In this document: one piece after another, positions 1-10,173 of the stretch | How positions within the stretch are numbered: position 1 is the stretch's first letter | Layout: the number at the start of each line of letters is the position of its first letter | NCBI GenBank assembly: GCA_900473915.1 | Contig: UCNG01000004.1 | Coordinates: 62,001 to 126,000, forward strand | DNA from: Hyphomicrobiales bacterium | GTDB lineage: Bacteria; Pseudomonadota; Alphaproteobacteria; Rhizobiales; Rhizobiaceae | Direction of reading: 5' to 3' | Length of the DNA stretch: 64,000 nucleotides | Position numbers and translations under genes: made by a program | The notes under the pieces: generated by a model | Told to the model about the DNA's origin: nothing | The model's input: only the letters and a program-made list of their open reading frames with translations | Database searches by the model: none

Positions 1-189
1 GACAACTATTATGTCGCGGTACTTCTGGTCAGCGCTGCCTTCGCGATTGTGAATTTGCCGAGCGTTTCGGTCTGGGCGGGATTTGGCACATTGCTGCGCA
101 ACTGGCTTTCCGATCCTGTTCGGTTGAAATGGTTCAATCTAGTCATGGCCTTGCTGCTCGTCTTGAGCCTTTGGCCGATGCTGAAATAA
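1..189 (+). CDS. LysE/RhtB-family amino-acid exporter, C-terminal end (partial)
   Basis: The window opens inside a gene; 62 codons are visible before the stop. The visible part is two hydrophobic helices around a loop with an NLPSVSVWAGFGT-like stretch and ends in NLVMALLLVLSLWPML, which resembles the last two membrane helices of LysE/RhtB amino-acid exporters. The start lies outside the window, so family assignment rests on the tail alone. It ends only 18 bp before the threonine dehydratase start, so the two may be co-transcribed, which would pair amino-acid export with amino-acid breakdown. Confidence 0.6.
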   Translation, partial: DNYYVAVLLVSAAFAIVNLPSVSVWAGFGTLLRNWLSDPVRLKWFNLVMALLLVLSLWPMLK

Positions 190-207
190 AGAATGAAGAG
201 GCGAATG

Positions 208-1176
208 ATGAACAAGCTTCCAACTTACGATGACGTGGTTTCGGCTGCAAAGCAGATCGAAGGCTACGCACACCATACGCCGGTGTTCACATCGTCAACC
301 ATCGACCGTGAAACCGGTGCGCAGTTCTTCTTCAAATGCGAGAATTTTCAGCGCATCGGCGCGTTCAAGTTTCGCGGTGCTTTCAATGCACTGTCGCGGT
401 TTACGGACGAGCAGAAGGCGCGGGGCGTGTTGGCTTTTTCGTCCGGCAATCACGCCCAGGCGATAGCGCTTGCAGCAAAATTACTTGGCATCGGCGCGAC
501 CATCATCATGCCCGAGGACGCACCGCGCGCCAAGCTTGATGCGACGCGAGGCTATGGCGCGAAGGTAGTAACCTATAACCGTTATGAAGAAGATCGCGAT
601 GCTATTTCAAACCGGCTGGCGGAGGAGGGCGGGCTGACCCTCATTCCGCCGTTCAATCATTCTGATATCATCGCCGGTCAGGGGACTGCCGCCAAGGAAT
701 TGATCGAAGAAACCGGTCCTCTCGACGCATTGTTTGTCTGTCTGGGCGGCGGTGGCCTGCTTGCAGGTTCGGCACTGGCCGCGAAAGCCCTATCGCCTGC
801 TTGCGATGTCTACGGCGTAGAACCGGAGGCTGGAAATGACGGTCAGCAATCTTTGCGCTCCGGCAAGATAGTCCACATCAATGTGCCAAAGACGCTGGCG
901 GATGGTGCCCAGACGCAGGCGCTGGGGGACATGACCTTTGCCATCATTCGCGACACTGTTCGCGATATTCTGGCGGTCAGCGATGATGAACTCGTGCAAG
1001 GCATGAAGTTCTTCGCCAGCCGGATGAAAATGGTCGTGGAGCCAACCGGCTGTCTCGCCTTTGCCGGAGCGTGGCAGATGGCGTCGATGTTGCAGGGCAA
1101 GCGGGTGGGCGTGATCGTCAGTGGCGGCAATGTCGATCTCGACAGGTTTGCAACTTTGGTGAGCAAAGGCGTTTGA
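208..1176 (+). CDS. Threonine/serine dehydratase (PLP-dependent, catabolic type)
   Basis: Fold-type II PLP enzyme predicted to deaminate L-threonine (or serine) to the 2-oxo acid and ammonia in the cytoplasm. The PLP lysine is in GAFKFRGA (about residue 54), the substrate/phosphate loop is SSGNHAQAIALAA, and the PLP-phosphate glycine loop is GGGGLLAG. At about 322 residues it has only the catalytic domain and no C-terminal ACT-like domain, as in catabolic TdcB-type enzymes rather than feedback-regulated IlvA. ATGs occur at 193, 205 and 208; GAAGAGG at 195-201 fits a start at 208. A hydroxyaspartate dehydratase or serine racemase is an alternative within this family. Confidence 0.85.
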   Translation: MNKLPTYDDVVSAAKQIEGYAHHTPVFTSSTIDRETGAQFFFKCENFQRIGAFKFRGAFNALSRFTDEQKARGVLAFSSGNHAQAIALAAKLLGIGATIIMPEDAPRAKLDATRGYGAKVVTYNRYEEDRDAISNRLAEEGGLTLIPPFNHSDIIAGQGTAAKELIEETGPLDALFVCLGGGGLLAGSALAAKALSPACDVYGVEPEAGNDGQQSLRSGKIVHINVPKTLADGAQTQALGDMTFAIIRDTVRDILAVSDDELVQGMKFFASRMKMVVEPTGCLAFAGAWQMASMLQGKRVGVIVSGGNVDLDRFATLVSKGV

Positions 1177-1224
1177 TCACGGTTTGATCTTGTTTTCAGG
1201 CGGCGAATCCTGTCTGAAGGAGCC

Positions 1225-2346
1225 ATGCAGTTTTCACCGGAACAGGATCAGGCGCTGAAAGCGGTCGGGCAATGGCTCAAAGACGGCCGCAGCCCCATTT
1301 TCAGATTGTTCGGCTATGCGGGTACGGGCAAGACAACGCTCGCCCGCTATTTTGCCGAGCATGTGGATGGCGACGTGCAGTTTGCTGCCTTTACCGGCAA
1401 GGCAGCACAGGTGCTGCGCTCGAAAGGCGCCAGCAATGCCCGCACGCTTCATTCACTGATCTATCGCCCGCGTGGCGAAGAAGCGATTGAGGACGAAACG
1501 ACCGGCAAGACTTCCATCGCGCCGACCTTCTCGCTTAACCGGCAGAGTCCGGTCGCCAAAGCAGCTATGATCGTGGTGGACGAATGTTCCATGGTCGATG
1601 AGGCGCTTGGGCGGGACCTGATGAGTTTCGGAACGCCTATTCTTGTCCTTGGCGATCCGGGACAGTTGCCTCCGATTTCCGGCGGCGGGTTTTTCACGGA
1701 ACATGAGCCGGATTATCTCCTGACCGAGATTCATCGTCAGGCACAGGACAATCCGATCATTCGCATGGCGCTTGACGTGCGCGAGGGGCGTGAGCTTCCC
1801 TATGGCGACCATGGCGCTGCGAAGGTTATCGGCAAGGGTGATGTCAATCAGGAAATGGTGCTGGCTGCCGATCAGGTGCTCGTCGGGACCAACCGGACGC
1901 GGCGTCGCTACAATCAGCGCCTGCGGGAGTTGAAGGGCTTTACTGCGGATTATCCGCAGGCTGGCGACAAGCTGGTGTGCCTCCGCAACGATCCCGCCAA
2001 GGGGCTTCTGAACGGATCGCTCTGGAAGGTGATGACATCATCCAAGGAAACCGTGAAACCCGGCATCAACCTGCTCGTAACGCCCGAGGACGATGATCGC
2101 GGGGTTGCCAAGATCAAGCTGTTGAAGGCGCAATTCGAAGATCCCGACAGCGAAATTCCGTGGCAGACCAAAAAACGCTATGACGATTTCGATTATGGCT
2201 ACGCCCTGACCGTTCATAAAGCGCAGGGTTCCCAATGGGACGAAGTGGTGCTTTTTGATGAGAGTTTTGCGTTTCGCGATACGCGTGAGCGCTGGCTTTA
2301 TACGGCCATTACGCGCGCCGCCGAACGCCTGACCATCGTAAAATAG
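1225..2346 (+). CDS. RecD/Dda-like ATP-dependent DNA helicase (SF1)
   Basis: Superfamily 1 helicase of 373 residues. Walker A is GYAGTGKTTLA (about residues 30-40), Walker B is VVDECSMVDE, motif III is LGDPGQLPPI, and the C-terminal motifs are YALTVHKAQGSQWDEVV and YTAITRAAERL. Compared with RecD it lacks the long N-terminal partner-binding region, so it is closer to the stand-alone phage Dda-like helicases common in Rhizobiales. An AAGGAG ribosome site precedes the ATG. It probably acts on DNA ends or stalled forks; the exact role is not deducible. Its stop abuts the stop of the convergent gene that follows. Confidence 0.85.
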   Translation: MQFSPEQDQALKAVGQWLKDGRSPIFRLFGYAGTGKTTLARYFAEHVDGDVQFAAFTGKAAQVLRSKGASNARTLHSLIYRPRGEEAIEDETTGKTSIAPTFSLNRQSPVAKAAMIVVDECSMVDEALGRDLMSFGTPILVLGDPGQLPPISGGGFFTEHEPDYLLTEIHRQAQDNPIIRMALDVREGRELPYGDHGAAKVIGKGDVNQEMVLAADQVLVGTNRTRRRYNQRLRELKGFTADYPQAGDKLVCLRNDPAKGLLNGSLWKVMTSSKETVKPGINLLVTPEDDDRGVAKIKLLKAQFEDPDSEIPWQTKKRYDDFDYGYALTVHKAQGSQWDEVVLFDESFAFRDTRERWLYTAITRAAERLTIVK

Positions 2347-2745
2347 TCATTCTTCGGTTGGTCTCGCACCGAGCCATATCCAAGCCTCTTCTTCTTCGTC
2401 CGCTTCAAATGCCCGGAGTTCTATCGAGAGGAACGGCTGCATGAGAGTTATGCTGGCCTGTATCCACAGGGGGCCGCCGACGATAGCATAGCGGCGAAGC
2501 TTTTTGAGCGATTTGGCACGCATGGACAACATGCTCTCCGAGAACGCAGCGGTCCAGTCGAATCCTTCATAGCCAGTGAGGCGGATCAGCAGATCGATTT
2601 CGTCGTGTGTTTCGTAAGCAGCATCAAGAAGCCCGTAAAGGTTCTCCAGCGAGGCATCGTCAAGATGGCCTTCGATAGCAAAAGCGAAAACGTCGTCCCG
2701 GTTTGTTGGAATGCGGCGAATGACGGGTATGTCTTCGTTTCGCAT
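2347..2745 (-). CDS. SpoIIAA-like (STAS/SEC14-type) protein
   Basis: Soluble 132-residue protein. The pattern AFAIEGHLDDASLENLYGLL, then EIDLLIRLTGYEGFDW, then RYAIVGGPLWI and a C-terminal ELRAFEADEEEEAWIWL, resembles the SpoIIAA-like family (STAS fold, DUF3478-type), in which a DWTAAF-like loop follows the second strand. There is no membrane segment. These proteins bind small ligands or partner proteins, but the role of this one is unknown. A GGAGGT ribosome site precedes the ATG. It converges on the helicase gene with no intergenic space. Confidence 0.7.
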   Translation of the reverse strand: MRNEDIPVIRRIPTNRDDVFAFAIEGHLDDASLENLYGLLDAAYETHDEIDLLIRLTGYEGFDWTAAFSESMLSMRAKSLKKLRRYAIVGGPLWIQASITLMQPFLSIELRAFEADEEEEAWIWLGARPTEE

Positions 2746-2770
2746 TATGGACCTCCATCATTGATCAGAC

Positions 2771-2875
2771 TTAGAGCGCGTTTCGATCTGATGAATCAGA
2801 TCGGCGCACTAACCCATTGTTGTTGGCGCGCATCTTATCCGAAAACCGTTTCACACTTTTCGGGATGCGCTCTAA
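2771..2875. repeat. Short palindromic dispersed repeat (RIME-like)
   Basis: A 105-bp element bounded by TTAGAGCGC (2771-2779) and its exact inverse GCGCTCTAA (2867-2875). Inside are two palindromes: CGATCTGAT-GA-ATCAGATCG (2784-2803), and CCGAAAA...TTTTCGG around an ACCGTTTCACAC loop. This is the structure of non-coding mobile palindromic repeats seen in many copies in Rhizobiales genomes. It fills most of the gap upstream of pdxJ. Confidence 0.75.
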
Positions 2876-3058
2876 ACGCCAAAGCAACGGCAAAGGTTGC
2901 GTCACGTCTTAAATTGATGTGAACTGGAAAAACTCTGCAAACCCAATTTGTTACAAGCAATTGCGCTATTGGGGATTGTGGCTGCGGTGCGACGGCAAAA
3001 CACTCACATTTTTTCGTAGCAGGCGTTATAAAGCGGAATATTCATCCGGGAGTCTCCA

Positions 3059-3796
3059 ATGCCTGCGAAATTATCGGTCAATCTCAATGCCATAGCAATG
3101 CTGCGAAACCGGCGCGATCTGCCGTGGCCAAGCGTTACCGGTCTGGGGCGCGCCGCTCTGGTTGCCGGTGCGGCAGGATTGACCGTTCATCCGCGCCCCG
3201 ATCAGCGGCACATCCGGTTTTCCGATCTCGGTGATATACGGGCTTTGATCGATGACGAGTTCCCGCAAGCCGAGTTCAATATTGAAGGCTTTCCGAGCGA
3301 GGCCTTCCTTGATCTGGTGGAGAAACACCAACCGGAACAGGTGACGCTTGTGCCTGATGACCCGACACAGGCGACGTCGGATCATGGCTGGGATTTCGTG
3401 TCGAAAGCTGATTTTCTCGCGCCGATCGTGACCCGCCTGAAAGCCGGTGGAATGCGGGTGTCATTGTTCGCCGATCCCGATCCTCTGGGGTACGAACAGG
3501 CAAAGGCCATTGGTGCGGACCGCGTGGAACTCTACACCGGACCCTATGGCGCAACTTATGATGATCCGGCGGCTGCAGCGCGTGAACTGGATCGTTTGGA
3601 AAAAGCTGCAAATGTTGCTACGACGTTGGGACTAGCTATCAATGCGGGGCATGATCTGACAGTAGACAACCTGCCTGCGCTGGTGAAACGTATCCCGCAG
3701 TTGAGCGAAGTTTCCATCGGGCATGGATTGACAGCTGATGCACTGATGTATGGGATGCCGATGACGGTGAGCCGCTACATCGCAGCCTTGGCATAA
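3059..3796 (+). CDS. pdxJ: Pyridoxine 5'-phosphate synthase
   Basis: Condenses 1-deoxyxylulose 5-phosphate with 3-amino-2-oxopropyl phosphate to pyridoxine 5'-phosphate, the last ring-forming step of DXP-dependent vitamin B6 synthesis. The 245-residue length and the motifs [35 protein letters not shown] (glutamate of the catalytic region), ELYTGPYG and [11 protein letters not shown] fit PdxJ throughout. The loop [15 protein letters not shown] differs from the enterobacterial VPEKR...TTEGGLD form; I believe this is usual in rhizobial PdxJ. GGGAG lies 8 bp before the ATG. The gene stands alone between a repeat and an empty gap. Confidence 0.95.
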   Translation: MPAKLSVNLNAIAMLRNRRDLPWPSVTGLGRAALVAGAAGLTVHPRPDQRHIRFSDLGDIRALIDDEFPQAEFNIEGFPSEAFLDLVEKHQPEQVTLVPDDPTQATSDHGWDFVSKADFLAPIVTRLKAGGMRVSLFADPDPLGYEQAKAIGADRVELYTGPYGATYDDPAAAARELDRLEKAANVATTLGLAINAGHDLTVDNLPALVKRIPQLSEVSIGHGLTADALMYGMPMTVSRYIAALA

Positions 3797-4164
3797 TGCA
3801 TCAGTCAATGCGCCTAATGCATGGCTCAGATTGGAGCTTTGCAAAAAGTGCATTTGCATTCGGACGAGACAAGCTTTAGGCGTCCGCCACTATTTATATG
3901 CGTTGGGGGCGCGCAGGATTGTATGAGGGAAGCATTGAAGCAGTTTTCCGACGTCCGCTTTCCGCGCCGAGGCAATTCTATAACTATTGCATTCGGGCAG
4001 ATTGCTACGCTCAATCGGCATAACGTCCATGATTAAAAGCGATTTGGGCAAAGATGCGGCCACGATGCTGCAATCCGCAACTTTTTGCGAATACCTTCAT
4101 TATCTCAAATCTACCCCATTAACGCCAGCGGAAACCGTTTCAGGAAGTTGCGAGGTGCCTGCGC
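3797..4164. other. Intergenic gap before kup, no recognised feature
   Basis: 368 bp. Short overlapping frames on both strands (about 60-70 codons) have no good ribosome site and no recognisable family. I see no clear terminator or riboswitch. Confidence 0.5.
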
Positions 4165-6120
4165 ATGAGCGGTGAGCTAAATGGCAATGACACGCCGGTA
4201 CAGGCCGCTATGCCTGCTGTTGGTGTTCCTGAAAGCGCGGCTTTTGCTGAAGACGCAGAGCATCACAATGAGGGCATGAAGACGCTGGTACTCGGAGCGC
4301 TGGGCGTCGTCTATGGTGACATCGGTACCAGCCCTATCTACGCTTTTCGAGAGGCACTCCATGCGGCGGCAAGTGACGGTATTCTTGCCCGCAGCGACAT
4401 TCTGGGTGTTGTTTCGTTGATTTTCTGGGCGCTGACGCTGATCGTTACGATCAAGTATGTCCTGTTCGTACTGCGCGCCGATAATAATGGCGAAGGCGGA
4501 ATTCTTTCGCTGATGGCTCTTGTCAGAAGTGCGCTGAAAGGCAGGCCCGACCTGATCCTTGGCGCAGGCATTTGCGGAGCGGCGCTGTTCTTCGGCGATG
4601 CGGTCATCACGCCTGCAATTTCGGTTCTTTCGGCGATGGAAGGTCTTGAGATTGTCGCACCCGATCTCACGCCGTTCGTGGTTCCCATCACTGTCGTTAT
4701 TCTTGTGACACTGTTTTCGGTCCAGAAACTGGGCACCGGCAAGGTGGCCATCGTTTTCGGACCGATCATGGCCTTGTGGTTTCTGGCGCTGGCTGCGTCC
4801 GGCCTTTGGCATATTTTCGACGACCCTACGGTAATGGTGGCGCTTAATCCCTATTATGCGGTACGCTTTCTGGTGGTTAGTCCGGGCATCGCATTCATTA
4901 CGGTGGGTGCTGTCTTCCTCGCGATGACTGGTGCAGAAGCCCTTTATGCCGATCTCGGGCATTTTGGGCGCAAACCGATCGTGCGGGCATGGCTATGGGT
5001 TGTGTTTCCAAGCCTGCTTCTCAATTATTTCGGGCAGGCTGCATTTATTCTTTCTCACGGTGAAGCGGCTGCGCTGCCGTTCTTCCAGATGATGCCAAGT
5101 TTCGCGCTCCTGCCCATGGTTTTGCTGGCAACTGCTGCAACTGTGATTGCGAGCCAGGCGGTGATTACAGGCGCATATTCCGTGGCGCGTCAGGCCGTTC
5201 AGCTCAACATTCTTCCACGCCTCGAAATCCAGCACACCTCGGAAAAACTGCACGGCCAGATTTATATTCCGCGCGTCAATCTGCTTCTGGGACTGGCGGT
5301 GGTCATTCTGGTGCTCGGCTTCGAAAAATCCAGCAATCTGGCGGCAGCTTATGGCATTGCCGTCACCGGCAACATGCTGGTCACAACGGTTCTGCTCTAT
5401 ATCGTGATGACCCGTATCTGGAATTGGCGGGTTAGCCGCGCCTTGCCGATTATTCTGGGTTTTCTCATCATCGATATAATGTTCTTCAGTGCGAACATCA
5501 TCAAGGTTCACGAAGGAGGGTGGGCGTCGATCGGTATCGCGGTGGTACTCGTCCTCATCATGTGGACCTGGGTACGCGGAACGCGTCACCTCTTTCACAA
5601 GACCCGCAAGGCCGAAGTTCCGCTTGATCTGATCGTTCAGCAGATGACCAAGCGTCCGCCGACCATCGTGCCGGGTACGGCCGTGTTTCTGACGGGCGAT
5701 CCGAAAAGCGCTCCGACCGCACTCATGCATAGCCTGAAGCACTATAAGGTTCTGCATGAAAACAACGTCATATTGACGGTTGTGACCGCCTCGAAGCCAT
5801 GGGTTTCAAGTGCTGATCGGGCACGCGTGTCCCAATACAATGAGCGCTTCATGCAGGTAACGCTTACCTTCGGTTATATGCAACAGCCGAATATTCCACG
5901 AGCATTGGGTATCTGTCGCAAGCTCGGCTGGAAATTCGACATCATGACGACGTCCTTCTTCCTGTCGCGCCGGTCGCTCAAGGCGTCCGCTCACTCCGGT
6001 CTGCCGCTCTGGCAGGACAAGCTGTTCATCTTGCTCGCTCGAACGGCATCGGACGCAACGGAATATTTCCAGATTCCCACCGGTCGTGTCGTCGAGATTG
6101 GAACGCAGGTAAACCTTTAA
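4165..6120 (+). CDS. kup: Low-affinity potassium uptake protein Kup (KUP/HAK/KT family)
   Basis: Inner-membrane proton-coupled potassium transporter of 651 residues. The family signature GALGVVYGDIGTSPIYAFREAL begins near residue 40, followed by about 12 membrane helices including a GEGGILSLMALV loop, GDAVITPAISVLSAMEGLE and TGAEALYADLGHFG. A soluble C-terminal region of roughly 150 residues ends the protein. The first 35 residues (to HHNEGMK) are a hydrophilic extension with no family motif. The gene is monocistronic and closed by a strong hairpin with a T tract. Confidence 0.95.
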   Translation: MSGELNGNDTPVQAAMPAVGVPESAAFAEDAEHHNEGMKTLVLGALGVVYGDIGTSPIYAFREALHAAASDGILARSDILGVVSLIFWALTLIVTIKYVLFVLRADNNGEGGILSLMALVRSALKGRPDLILGAGICGAALFFGDAVITPAISVLSAMEGLEIVAPDLTPFVVPITVVILVTLFSVQKLGTGKVAIVFGPIMALWFLALAASGLWHIFDDPTVMVALNPYYAVRFLVVSPGIAFITVGAVFLAMTGAEALYADLGHFGRKPIVRAWLWVVFPSLLLNYFGQAAFILSHGEAAALPFFQMMPSFALLPMVLLATAATVIASQAVITGAYSVARQAVQLNILPRLEIQHTSEKLHGQIYIPRVNLLLGLAVVILVLGFEKSSNLAAAYGIAVTGNMLVTTVLLYIVMTRIWNWRVSRALPIILGFLIIDIMFFSANIIKVHEGGWASIGIAVVLVLIMWTWVRGTRHLFHKTRKAEVPLDLIVQQMTKRPPTIVPGTAVFLTGDPKSAPTALMHSLKHYKVLHENNVILTVVTASKPWVSSADRARVSQYNERFMQVTLTFGYMQQPNIPRALGICRKLGWKFDIMTTSFFLSRRSLKASAHSGLPLWQDKLFILLARTASDATEYFQIPTGRVVEIGTQVNL

Positions 6121-6152
6121 CCTGGGACAATTTACGTCGGCTCCGAAAATCT

Positions 6153-6193
6153 AAAAACGCTTTCCAGACCCCCATATCTGGAGGGCGTTTTTT
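6153..6193 (+). terminator. Rho-independent terminator of kup
   Basis: AAAACGCTTTCCAGA pairs with TCTGGAGGGCGTTTT (with G-U pairs) around CCCCCATA, followed by a T run. Confidence 0.85.
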
Positions 6194-6251
6194 AGTGTGT
6201 TCAGCGGACCGAAATTGGGAGTGCGAGTTTCCGCAATTTGTGAAAACATGC

Positions 6252-6280
6252 TTGACCTGTGGCGGAACAATAATTATGTA
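6252..6280 (+). promoter_or_regulatory. Sigma-70-type promoter of the tetR gene
   Basis: -35 TTGACC (6252-6257) and -10 TATGTA (6275-6280) with a 17-bp spacer, placing transcription start near 6287, just upstream of the palindromic operator. Confidence 0.6.
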
Positions 6281-6290
6281 ATCAAGAACC

Positions 6291-6304
6291 GTACCGTACG
6301 GTAC
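6291..6304. promoter_or_regulatory. Perfect palindrome, probable TetR operator
   Basis: GTACCGTACGGTAC is a perfect 14-bp palindrome about 5 bp after the predicted start site and 20 bp before the tetR start codon. The position fits autorepression. Confidence 0.65.
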
Positions 6305-6324
6305 AAGTTGGAGGAAAAGGTTCC

Positions 6325-8042
<1,718 letters not shown>

Positions 8043-8065
8043 GCTCCGGCTTCCACAATTCGAGT

Positions 8066-8092
8066 AAGGGGGCGTTTCATGCGCCCCCTTAT
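8066..8092 (+). terminator. Rho-independent terminator of ilvC
   Basis: AAGGGGGCG (8066-8074) pairs perfectly with CGCCCCCTT (8082-8090) around a 7-nt loop; the T run is short. Confidence 0.75.
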
Positions 8093-8094
8093 TG

Positions 8095-8346
8095 CTTGGT
8101 GCGGAGGAAGGCTTGCGTGTTCCTCGCGAACGAAAAGAACTCAAAATCTGCGCCAGGTTTTTCGTTTCATGCACTTTGGGAGCCAAAACAATTCCGAATA
8201 TCTTTATTCCATAGAAGCATGGGGAAAGCTGTTCTCGTCTGCCCAAAAGTGCGCTAGAGCTTCATATCCAATAGCCAAGTTTTGAGGAGACTTTGCTATT
8301 ACAAGTTCCGTAAAATGTACGGATAGTCTAATTGAGGAGATTTCCC
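8095..8346. other. Intergenic region with a repeat remnant
   Basis: 252 bp between the ilvC terminator and the aminotransferase gene. On the minus strand around 8240-8262 it reads GCGCACTTTTGGGCAGAC, similar to one arm of the dispersed palindromic repeats elsewhere in the window. Short frames here have no support. Confidence 0.35.
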
Positions 8347-9579
8347 GTGTTGGACTGGGAAAATGTATTTGCAACGCGCTCGAAACGTATGCGCGCATCG
8401 GAAATCCGCGAACTGCTGAAGCTTCTGGAACGTCCCGATATTATTTCGTTTGCGGGCGGAATTCCTGATCCGGCGCTTTTCCCGCACGAAGAATTCCAGG
8501 CGGCCTATAAGGACATTCTTACCGGCCCTGAAGCCAATGCAGCGCTGCAATATTCCATTTCGGAAGGCTACAAGCCGCTGCGTATCTGGCTGGTGGGTGA
8601 GCTTTCCAAGATCGGCATTCCCTGCACGGAAGACAATGTGTTCATCACATCGGGTTCGCAGCAGGCTCTCGATTATCTCGGCAAGCTGTTCCTGTCGCCC
8701 GCCGATACGGCGCTCGTGACCGCCCCGACCTATCTGGGTGCGCTTCAGGCTTTCAACGCATATGAGCCGAATTACGATATACTGGCGATCAAGGGCAATC
8801 GCACGCCAGAATCTTATGCGCAGGCAGCGGAAAAAGCTGGCGGTCAGGTGAAGTTCGCTTACCTGTCTGCTGATTTCAGCAATCCGACCGGCGAAACCGT
8901 CGATCTTGCTGGCCGCGAGAAATTGCTCGCGCAGGCGGACGAACTCGACATTCCGGTGATCGAAGATGCAGCCTACCAGTATCTTCGCTACAATGGCGAT
9001 GCGATTTCGCCGATCCTGGCGCTCGACATTGCGCGCAACGGCGGAGATATCGAGAAGACCCGCACCATCTACTGCGGTTCCTTCTCCAAGACACTGGCGC
9101 CGGGTCTGCGTGTCGGCTATGTGGTGGCGTCAAAGCCAGTCATCCGCAAGCTTGTTCTGATGAAGCAGGCAGCCGACCTTCATTCATCGAGCATCAACCA
9201 GATCGCCATTCAGCGCGTAGCGAGTGGTGGCTTTGATGCCCAGGTGGCGAAGCTGCACAGGGTCTATAAGCATCGTCGCGACAAGATGCTCGAGGCGCTG
9301 GCGAAGTATATGCCGGAGACCACAAGCTGGACGAAGCCAGAGGGCGGCATGTTCGTCTGGGTTACGCTGCCGGAAGGCATGGATGGCGCTGCACTTCTTG
9401 CGGCATCTATCGATAGCGAGAAAGTCGCATTCGTTCCGGGCAGGGCGTTCTTCGCCGATGGCAGCGGAGCCAACACGCTGCGTCTCAGCTATTCCTGCGC
9501 CAATGACGAGATGATCGATGAAGGCATAAAGCGGCTGGGTCGCCTGATACGCGCCCACACAAAATCTGCCGCTGCCTGA
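8347..9579 (+). CDS. PLP-dependent aminotransferase (class I/II, 2-aminoadipate/MocR-like subgroup)
   Basis: Fold-type I aminotransferase of about 410 residues. It shows ISFAGGIPDPALFP near the N-terminus, LQYSISEGYKPLR, the PLP aspartate region VIEDAAYQYLRY, the PLP lysine in CGSFSKTLAPGLRVGYV, and the substrate-carboxylate arginine in NTLRLSYS. These features match the group that includes LysN-type 2-aminoadipate transaminases and the catalytic domains of MocR regulators; no DNA-binding domain is present. GTG at 8347 is chosen as start because GAGGAGA lies 6 bp upstream; an in-frame TTG at 8332 precedes the ribosome site. The true amino donor is not deducible. Confidence 0.85.
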   Translation: MLDWENVFATRSKRMRASEIRELLKLLERPDIISFAGGIPDPALFPHEEFQAAYKDILTGPEANAALQYSISEGYKPLRIWLVGELSKIGIPCTEDNVFITSGSQQALDYLGKLFLSPADTALVTAPTYLGALQAFNAYEPNYDILAIKGNRTPESYAQAAEKAGGQVKFAYLSADFSNPTGETVDLAGREKLLAQADELDIPVIEDAAYQYLRYNGDAISPILALDIARNGGDIEKTRTIYCGSFSKTLAPGLRVGYVVASKPVIRKLVLMKQAADLHSSSINQIAIQRVASGGFDAQVAKLHRVYKHRRDKMLEALAKYMPETTSWTKPEGGMFVWVTLPEGMDGAALLAASIDSEKVAFVPGRAFFADGSGANTLRLSYSCANDEMIDEGIKRLGRLIRAHTKSAAA

Positions 9580-9586
9580 TTAGCAG

Positions 9587-9618
9587 AAAAGCCGGGCTGT
9601 GACCCGGCTTTTTCTTTT
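9587..9618 (+). terminator. Rho-independent terminator
   Basis: AAAAGCCGGG pairs with CCCGGCTTTT around CTGTGA, followed by TTCTTTTCT. With A residues on the other side it could also serve the convergent BA14K gene. Confidence 0.85.
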
Positions 9619-10038
9619 CTAGAAAGGCGAATTGCAGCCTGTCCTTGGACCGGCCAGTGGCTGGTATGTATTGTCGGATGTTCGGTAGCTGCGATAGCGG
9701 TTCGAACACCACTGGATATGGTTGCTGCTCGGGCTCGCACCTGCAGTCGGCGGCTGCATTGTACGACGATATTGCAAAGCGTCGCCGTTCTTGTAATTCA
9801 ATACGCCGTGCTCGGTAATATAAGTTCCGCTTTCCCGGCAAAGCGTTGAGCCATAGCAATTGCGGGCGCTCGGATCGGTACGATTGGCTCCCGCCTGGCC
9901 GCCGATAATCAACGGACCGCTTGGCTTCAATGAGGGAAGATACTGGCTGTTGCGCAGCTCGACGGCTGAAGCCGCACTCGCAATACCGGCAACAAAAAGT
10001 CCCGTCAGTATCGTCAGGCGCAGAATTTTTCCCATCAT
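9619..10038 (-). CDS. BA14K-family secreted protein
   Basis: The C-terminus WCSNRYRSYRTSDNTYQPL...GPRTGC is the signature of the BA14K family, named for a 14-kDa immunoreactive Brucella antigen with lectin-like activity. The N-terminus MMGKILRLTILTGLFVAGIASAASA is a signal peptide, so the protein is predicted to be periplasmic or surface-associated. A longer frame starts at 10092, but adjacent ATGs at 10038 and 10035 place the signal peptide correctly. Between signal and motif is a region of about 75 residues with two cysteines (CYGSTLC) and no known domain, longer than in the classic protein. Confidence 0.8.
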   Translation of the reverse strand: MMGKILRLTILTGLFVAGIASAASAVELRNSQYLPSLKPSGPLIIGGQAGANRTDPSARNCYGSTLCRESGTYITEHGVLNYKNGDALQYRRTMQPPTAGASPSSNHIQWCSNRYRSYRTSDNTYQPLAGPRTGCNSPF

Positions 10039-10173
10039 CTCGGCTCGCTTCAATTCCTGTGCTTCGCATATATGGGTATCTTCCATGCCCAAATCACGGT
10101 TTCAGCAGAAATTTATTGGTTTCGGAATTCATGCTCTTGCCAATCGCCCGGCAAGCGGAGAAATTGCGAAGAG

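Noticed and set aside
2605-2922. 105-codon plus-strand frame overlapping the SpoIIAA-like gene and the repeat
   Set aside because: Runs through the dispersed repeat and opposite a well-supported gene; a shadow frame.
3821-4036. 71-codon frame upstream of kup
   Set aside because: No ribosome site, overlaps a similar-length frame on the other strand, no recognisable family.
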